DNA from: Haplomitrium mnioides
Taxonomy: Eukaryota; Marchantiophyta; Haplomitriopsida; Calobryales
Direction of reading: 5' to 3'
DNA: 26,521 nucleotides
NCBI GenBank assembly: GCA_049999725.1
Contig: JBNGIS010020559.1
Location: forward strand, 61,460 to 87,980
This document shows positions 20,372 to 26,521 of this stretch, one piece after another (within the stretch, counting starts at the first letter, position 1; each line of letters opens with the position of its first letter). The notes beneath the pieces are model-generated. The model did not search any database and was not told where the DNA came from. It was given only the letters and a program-made list of their open reading frames with translations. The translations under genes were made by a program, and so were the position numbers.

Positions 20372-21452
20372 TTGGTGGTCCGAGAGGGACACACATTCCA
20401 TATAAACTCCCAATTGCCCAAAGAATCGGAGTGGGCCCTCACCAATCTCCTGCATAATTTCAGTGACGCCTTTGCTTGGAGTCATGTAGATTTGAAAGAA
20501 GTCCCAAGGGAATTAGAGGAGCACCAGATCGACTTGGAACCAACAGCGATCCCGGTGCGACAACGGCAATACCGTATGAATCACCGATTCTCCTTGCTAG
20601 TAAAGGGCAAGATAGACAAACTGTTGGAAGCCGATTTCATCTACCTAATCCTCAATAGCGAATGGGTGTCCCCTTGATAGTGGTGCCCAAGAAGGTGGGA
20701 CAAGACGGGGAGAAGAAGATCCGAGTATGCCAGGATTTTCGGAAGTTGAACGAGGCTACGAAGAAGGACCACTATCTGTTGCCTTTCACGAATGGGGTGT
20801 TGGATTTGGTGGCGGGGCAACAAGTGTATAGCTTCCTTAACAAATACTCTAGATACAATCAAATCTGGATCTGAGAAGAGAATCAACTCAAAACAACATT
20901 CACCACGGAATGGGGGGTGTTTGCTTTCAGGAGAATGTCCTTCGAATTGTACAATGCACCATGTACGTTCCAACGGATGATGATGAATATCTTCCACAAC
21001 TACCTCAGAAAATTCTTGGAAGTATTCATCGATGACTTCATGGTGTATGGCAAGCTGGAGAATCACGAACGGAATATGAGGCTCACCCTCCAAGGGTGCA
21101 GAGAAACGGGGCTAAGACTACATCCGGGTAAGTGCTTCTTCGGGGTGAAGGAGGGAATACTCCTCAGACACTGGATTTCTAGCAGGGGGATAGAGGTGGA
21201 TCAAGAGAAGATCGCCAACTGGATGAATGTTGCATTTCCCACCAGTTTGAAGGAGGTGCAAGGATTCTTGGGATGTGTCAGATACTATTGAAAATTCATC
21301 GACCAATTCACCTCAGTAGCTCTGCCCCTCACCAAAATGACTAAGGGGGGGGCGGGGGTAGCACATTTGAGGCCACCCCTGAAAGGCTGGCAAGCTTCAC
21401 AGAATTGAAAAAGAGGCTGGTGAGCACTCCTGTCCTAGTGCCTCCCAGCTAG
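20372..21452 (+). pseudogene. pol: Outer element reverse transcriptase, broken
   Basis: It has the same motif order as A: 'ALTNLLHNFSDAFAWSHVDL', 'VPKKVGQDGEKKIRVCQDFRKLN', 'FRRMSFELYNAPCTFQ' and catalytic FIDDF (Asp codons 21031-21036). The motif A Asp is Asn here (20839-20841, AAC against GAC in A), so this copy would be inactive even without its stops. TGA lies at 20872 and 21289 and TAG at 21450. Frameshifts occur near 20672 and in a G-run near 21345, where extra bases precede 'tagcacattt'. Confidence 0.88.
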
Positions 21453-21455
21453 GGG

Positions 21456-21740
21456 AAGGACTTCCATGTGATGATCGATGTATCTGGATTTTGCATCGGA
21501 GCAGTGCTGAGCCAAGTGGATGAGAAGAGACGGGATCATCCAATTTACTTCACCAGTAGGCTATTGGTCCCCAGAGAGAAGAATTACTCTGCCACAGATT
21601 AGGAAGCCTTGGGGATCATCTATGCATTGAAGAAATTCAAGCATTATTTGTTGCATTACAAAGTGATCTTCCATATGGATCACAATGCACTCAAATACAT
21701 GGTGAACAAACCCGATGTCACTAGTCGGATTGCGAGATAG
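21456..21740 (+). pseudogene. Outer element RNase H, broken
   Basis: 'MIDVSGFCIGAVLSQVDE' and 'DHNALKYMVNKPDVTSRIAR' mark the domain. Unlike A, the Glu of the 'EAL' segment is kept (21603-21605), but the codon before it is TAG (21600-21602). TAG at 21738 is the same codon that is TGA in A (15523), probably from a Trp codon. Confidence 0.82.
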
Positions 21741-23194
21741 GTGCCTCTCTTGCAAGAGCTCAATTTCAAAGTGACGATCAAACCCAAGAGGAAGCATAGC
21801 AATGCCGACTTCTTCTCCAGAATCGCGGGTTCGATCAACCATGAGGAGGTGGGTGATGAATTCCCTGATGAGGACCTGTTCCAGGTGAAAGATGGGAGGG
21901 CCACGGACTACGCAACCATTACCATATTTCTATGTTCCACCCGGATTCCAAAAGACAGCAGCAGAGAGGAAGCTGTTGTAATCCTTAGGAAGGTAAAGCC
22001 ATACCTCTTAATTAAAGGAGTACTGCCAAAGAGGGGGTATGATGGGATGATCAAACGTTGTCTAGAGCGGGATCAGTACACAATAGTAATGAGGGCCTTC
22101 CATGGAGAAGAGGTAGGAGGCCATTTTGCAACAGACACCACTATTAGAAAAATCTTGGATGTAGGATACTGGTGGCCCACCTTGCACAAGGATGTGCACT
22201 TTTGGGTAAAGAGGTGCGATGTGTGCCAAAGAACGGAGAGGGCTGCAGCAAATCAACACCATCCTCTAGTTCTCATCATCCCCTTGGCACCTTTGAGAAG
22301 TGGGGGATTGACTTCATCGAGCCAATTGCACCTTCCACTCGCAAGGGCAACAGGTATATCTTGCTAGCCATAGATTATGCAACCAAATGGGTGGAGGCCA
22401 GAGCAACTCGAAAGGATGATGCCAAAATAATGGTGGCCTTCCTCTATGAGCAGATGTTCTGTAGATTCGGGCCTCCTTTGGAGCTAGTGAGTGATCAAGG
22501 CACTCACTTCATCAATTAGGTGATCCGAGACCTGACCAATTGCTGCCTGATCAAGCATAGATGCACTACGGCCTACCATCCCAAGGCTAATGGTCTTATG
22601 TAGAGAGCCAACGGGATCATGGGGAAGATCCTCAGTAAAATGGTGGCAGCTAACAAAGCAGATTGAGATCTCAAGCTACTCACCGCAACCCATGCTTACA
22701 AGACCACAATGGGCCACTGTCCCTACTTTTTGGTCTTTGGGCAACATGCTCTGGTACCAGTGGAGTATGAAGTGCCCACCAGATGATTGCTAGAACAAGA
22801 AAAGATGGTTGAAGATCAGAGCATGAGGGAAAGGCTCTATCAACTGGAAAGCCTAGAGGAGATCATGGAGCTAGCCCAAGGGAGGTTGGAGCACCAACAA
22901 CAGTTGAGGAAGCAACAACATGATAAGGAACTCAAACCCACTGACCTCTTGGAGGGAAATCTGGTGCTATTGTATGACAACAGGTTTGTGCATTTCCTTG
23001 GGAAATTGCACACAAGGTGGATGGGGCCATTTGTGCTAAAGAGGTTACATTGGAATGGGTCAGCAGGGTTGGAGACGTTGGAGGGACACAAATTTGCCAA
23101 TCGAGTGCACTTCGATCGACTCAAGAGGTATGTCAATCAAAACGAGGAGGGAGGGGAGCCAATTGGGATCTCATCAAAGGTATTTGGCCAATAG
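21741..23194 (+). pseudogene. int: Outer element integrase, broken
   Basis: The zinc part 'FHGEEVGGHFATDTTIRKIL' to 'CDVCQRT' keeps its first His (22101-22103). The core follows with 'GIDFIEPIAPSTRKGNRYILL', 'VSDQGTHFIN' (Asp 22493) and the third catalytic position at 22601-22603, which is TAG instead of Glu. The spacing of 35 residues is kept. A base missing near 22293 shifts the frame before the first Asp. The end has 'TRWMGPFV' and 'HFDRLKRYVNQ', then stops at 23194. Other stops are 22517 (TAG, shared with A) and 22664 and 22784 (TGA). Confidence 0.88.
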
Positions 23195-23200
23195 AGGTGA

Positions 23201-23249
23201 GTTGTGTGTGTTGGTGTGTGTGTGTGTGGGAGTTTGTGGGGAGGTATTA
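23201..23249 (+). repeat. GT-rich tract after integrase (outer element)
   Basis: An interrupted (TG)n run at the same place as 17005-17035 in A, between pol and the polypurine tract. Confidence 0.75.
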
Positions 23250-23355
23250 TGTGGGGTTGTATTGCAGCAGCCACAGAGGCCAGCCAACGACCACTCGGAA
23301 TAGACACCTAGCAAAACAAGGGAAAAGAAGGGTGTTCACAAGGTTGCTTCACACT

Positions 23356-23369
23356 CGAAGGGGGAGTTA
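23356..23369 (+). promoter_or_regulatory. Polypurine tract (outer element)
   Basis: CGAAGGGGGAGTTA ends directly at the LTR start TGTCAGCC (23370). Confidence 0.8.
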
Positions 23370-23994
23370 TGTCAGCCAATGAATTGGGGTGCTGACATAG
23401 AATTCTTCCCATCAGGAGCAGCATTGGGCCAATTACCCTCTGGTAAGTGTAAAAGCACCTCGGAAGCAGTGGAACTACTAAAATCTGTGGGTACAAGCAG
23501 ATCGCATGGATCCGAGAAGGGGAACGGGATCATTGCGGAAGGAGAGGAGGGAGCAGTGGTCGCCAACAAGTGGAGGGGTACCACTAAAATTCGAAGGCAC
23601 TAACAAGAGCCCGTAAACATCAAATGGGATGCGGGAATCAAGGTGTAGCGGAGAGGAAGGGATGCCCACCAAAGACAAAGAGGCTATAGGAGAAAGGTTG
23701 AAGCTACAAGTCCGAAAGCGCTCCAAGAGAATGAAGACTGTAGAGCAAGCCTGTAGATGCCACACACCATAGGCAAGGATCGAAGACAAAAGGGGAGGGT
23801 CGCGACCTTCGTGAGCAAGGGCTAGGCTAGAGATTGAGAGACGCTTCGATCCCGCAGGCATGAGACAAGTTCGACAAGGGTCCGACCCCTTTCTTGAGTA
23901 TCCGCAGCCTTTAAATGGAAATGTGGAGTCTGTTGAAGGCTCCGGAGGATTCCAAGGAAACGTGGCGTCTTCAAAGATCTTCAAGAGATTCAAC

Positions 23995-24165
23995 GGATGA
24001 CGTGTCGGCGCTAGAGAGTCCGCAAGCCTTCACGGAGAGGTGGCAGGCCCGGGGTGTCTAAGGGCTTGTCGCGGATGACATGTCGGTGCCACGGAGTTTG
24101 CAAGTCTTCACATAGAGGTGGCGGGCCTGGGGCGTCCGAGGGCTTGTAGCGGATGATGTGTCAAG
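23995..24165 (+). repeat. 78-bp tandem repeat in LTR, 2 full units plus start
   Basis: GGATGA starts at 23995, 24073 and 24151, exactly 78 bp apart. Only the first keeps ACGTGTC; the others read ACATGTC and ATGTGTC. Confidence 0.9.
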
Positions 24166-24234
24166 CGTAGGAGGCCCGTAGAGTTAAGCAGAAACGTGGA
24201 CAAAGGAGAGGGTTCGCGGTCTTCATCGGAGAAA

Positions 24235-24735
24235 GGTCAGTGCGGCGGTCAGACAACCCCATTGTGGAACGGCGTCGGGTGGCGGCTTCATGGATTACGT
24301 GGCGTCCTCGGAGAACTTGGTAGAAGTCAATGGACACGTGGCGAGAAGACGGAGTCTGTTGGAACTCGGGTCAGAGGAACGTCAACTTGGGAGGAGGGTC
24401 AGCGCGGCGGTCTGCCTACCCCTTTGCGAAGCGGCGCCTGACAGCGTGGCTTCGGATGACGTGGCACTCACGGATGGTCTGAGAGATCCTCCGGGTCAGA
24501 GTTGCGTCAACCACAGAACCAAGTCAGCGCGGTGGTCCACCTACCCCTTTGCAGGGAGGTGTCGGACGACACAACTTCGAATGACATGGTGCTTGGGGAG
24601 GGTCCGTGGGGTCTTTGCGGTCAAAGACAAGTCAACCGCAGAAACCAAGTCAGCACGACGGTAAGACTAACCCCTTGCGGAGCGACGGCGGACGGCGGGC
24701 TCAGAAGAAAGTCAACCTTGACACGTGGCATGTTG
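24235..24735 (+). repeat. Four GC-rich U3 modules
   Basis: Hairpin segments lie near 24255, 24412, 24540 and 24668. ACGTGGC cores occur at 24336-24342, 24459-24465 and 24723-24729, the first and last as full CACGTGGC. Confidence 0.75.
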
Positions 24736-25630
24736 GAGGAGTTCGAGGGATCATGCGGGCTTCCCTATCCGTCGGATTCTTGGGCTTGGGATCTAAGGTC
24801 AACTACGAGAGAAAAGTCAACAACGGACCTGGGTTCCGCTAGGCTCTATGAACTTGGATCCGCAGGGATCTCCGGATGCGAATCTTGGAGATTCTGTGTG
24901 ACTTCTTTTCCACAGGATTCTTCGGAACTCTGTTCCGAGGGTATCGTTGGACTGGAGTTCCATAGGAATCTTCAAAATCTTAGTCTGCGAGATTCCTCGG
25001 ACTCACCTCTGTGTTACCATTGTACTTGACATCATTCAACTAACTGGCAGGACATGTGTCGCAACATCTGAATTCGAGCCAACGGGATTAACGAATAGTG
25101 GGGACATGTGTCGCGACCTCCTAATCCGAGCCTAATGGGATTAATGAACTTTCAATGGGAAGGACTCGAAGGATCAGCGAAAGCTCGAGGGGTATACATC
25201 AACGGGTTGCAAATTCATAAGGGTTGATGTGCAAGCAAACTAGAGACGCGACGAGCAATCTCAAGACAAGAAAGATGCCAACAAGGTAAGGCATGATCAG
25301 ATTCCAGTGAGAAGCTACGTGAAGCAAGTGAAGTTGCACTAGGGGCAAGCGGGGTGGAGGTGAATTGGAGGGGCACCGAGAATCGTTTGGCGGAGAGCTC
25401 TAGAGGCTCGAGCGATCCAGGTGAACTCATCCTCGTAAGTGGACTAGGAGTGGAGGTGGATCGATACGGGAGACTAGAAGGGAATCCAAGCTATTGAGAA
25501 TTCGAGAGAGGCTGCCAAGTGGGATCTTGGAGTCGTCTCTGTATTCTTTGTGCGGGAGCATCAACCCAGAGTGCTCAGAGTGCACTTCGGTGTAATCTTT
25601 CAAGTGGAGTTGTGAAGAGGGTGGCTGCGT

Positions 25631-25646
25631 TAGTGCCTACGCACTA
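25631..25646. repeat. TAGTGC/GCACTA dyad
   Basis: TAGTGC, a 4-base loop, then GCACTA. It is the counterpart of 7821-7836 and 10268-10283. The neighbouring CAGAGTG dyad (from about 25566) has decayed. Confidence 0.75.
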
Positions 25647-25776
25647 GGGAGAAGACTTGTTCGAGGCTCAAGGGTCGAGTGAGCTACTTGCAGTCAAGAT
25701 GGTTGTCTTCCAGAGGTGGAAGTCAAAGAAATCATCTTCCTAGTCTGAGGAAGTAAAAGTAGGGCTTCTTGCGAGG

Positions 25777-26225
25777 TGTCACTCCCATGTTTTAGGCCTT
25801 AAGCTTTTCAGATGATGCTTTGAAGGCAGGGGAGGACAGATTTAGGGCTTTCAGGTTCTTTTTTGAGATGACCCCTTGCGAGTTAACACTTTGAGGCCTT
25901 AAGGATTCTCCCTTTCCTTCCAAGCCTTTAGCACACCACTCACTCTCTTTTGGTTGCACTCAAGTTAGTCATTCATACAACCTCCAGGTCCACATTCATA
26001 ACCCCCAACTGCTCTTTGTGTAATTCCTTCACTTTATTCCAAGGGCCCAATGACTCAGACCCTACCACCTTATTTGTGCTTTGGGGTAGAAATGTGCTTG
26101 TGACCTACACCAATGAACAATACAAGAGGACTGGACTCCCCCTCTCATGGTTGTCATAGAACTAGTACAACTGATCCTAACTATCCTAAGATGAACTAAT
26201 TCCTAGCTATAACAGCCGCTACTTT
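25777..26225 (-). mobile_element. Minus-strand LTR end, 3' LTR or solo LTR of another relative
   Basis: It begins TGTCACTCCCATG, the reverse complement of A's LTR end GGGAGTGACA. Read on the minus strand it follows 10740-11187 clearly ('ggagaatccttaaggcctc', 'ttgttcattggtg', 'taggaattagtt'). No primer site lies beyond its end, so the element would extend to the right, outside the window. The visible match ends at about 26225. Confidence 0.75.
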
Positions 26226-26521
26226 GAACCAAGAACAAGCTACTCAAAACAAGAATTTTTTTTTTGGAAAAAATTGTGATTTTTCATATCAAAAAACATA
26301 AAAAAAGAGGTTAATTTTAAAAAACAAAAAGTACATGATTTTTTTGGGTTTGTTTTTGGTCATTTCAACAAGCATAATAGAGCAAAAGTCAAATTTGTTA
26401 TGCAAAATCAATCAATATTACTAGTTTTTACGAAAACATTGGAAAACTCGAATTTGTTTAAAATCATAAAAATTACGGCAAGTTTTCATCAAAAAATTGC
26501 ATTTATCATTGATTACAATTC
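26226..26521. other. AT-rich sequence, nothing recognised
   Basis: It has long A and T runs ('aagaattttttttttgg', 'cataaaaaaagagg') and no open frame of note. It does not resemble 10413-10740, the part of the LTR expected here, so it is either a diverged LTR segment or a separate insertion. Confidence 0.5.

Larger units (their letters stand above)
5510..25776 (+). mobile_element. Outer Ty3/gypsy LTR retrotransposon, interrupted by element A
   Basis: The LTRs at 5510 and 23370 share type 2 features: 'gaattggggtgctga', 'ccctctggtaagtgtaaaa', and a 78-bp tandem repeat. The internal region 19074-23369 ends in a polypurine tract flush with the 23370 LTR. Between 7943 and 19073 lies element A with type 1 LTRs. 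The outer element's LTR end, primer site and N-terminal gag are missing, apparently lost at the 19073 junction. The 3' LTR is interrupted at 25776/25777 by a reverse-oriented LTR. An alternative is a recombined tandem LTR-int-LTR-int-LTR array, but in that case all LTRs should be the same type. Confidence 0.7.
23370..25776 (+). mobile_element. Outer element 3' LTR (type 2), interrupted
   Basis: It starts TGTCAGCCAATGAATTGGGG after the polypurine tract and matches the 5510 LTR in type. It has two full 78-bp units (against three), four GC-rich modules and a TAGTGC/GCACTA dyad at 25631-25646. It stops at 'cttcttgcgagg' (matching 10401-10412 in A), where a reverse-oriented LTR end begins. No gene is seen in it. 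Confidence 0.85.

Noticed and set aside
25777-26225. Local inversion of the outer 3' LTR end
   Set aside because: The joint falls exactly on the LTR terminus, which fits an insertion better. I cannot exclude an inversion without the right flank.

Overview
The window looks like nuclear heterochromatin of a land plant with a repeat-rich genome. The signs are Ty3/gypsy polyproteins of plant type, very long LTRs, a 109-bp satellite, and stop codons dominated by TAG in a pattern expected from plant cytosine methylation. I found no host gene, tRNA, rRNA or CRISPR array. Nothing in the sequence fixes the species; a gymnosperm-like genome is only a guess.

Layout. 1-2739: a long LTR on the minus strand, cut by the window edge. 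2773-5509: about 25 tandem copies of a 109-bp satellite. 5510-7942: a plus-strand LTR (type 2), the 5' LTR of an outer element. 7943-19073: a second element, A, with type 1 LTRs: 5' LTR 7943-11187, primer-binding site near 11196, gag, protease, reverse transcriptase, RNase H, integrase, polypurine tract, and a 3' LTR cut at about 19073. 19074-23369: the rest of the outer element (end of gag, then pol). 23370-25776: its type 2 3' LTR. 25777 onward: the end of another related LTR on the minus strand, fading at about 26225 into AT-rich sequence.

The simplest history is nesting. A inserted near the end of the outer element's 5' LTR. A later deletion then removed the end of A's 3' LTR together with the remaining outer LTR, leader and N-terminal gag. 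A reverse-oriented relative sits in the outer 3' LTR. LTR types support this: 5510 pairs with 23370, and 7943 pairs with 17180.

Both pol copies are dead, with many stops, several frameshifts and lost catalytic residues, but the order PR-RT-RH-INT is clear. The LTRs are the most structured part. They carry tandem modules with GC-rich imperfect hairpins and repeated ACGTGKC (bZIP/ABRE-like) cores, two minisatellites whose copy number varies between copies, and two conserved palindromes near the 3' part. All coordinates and counts come from reading by eye, not from computed alignment.
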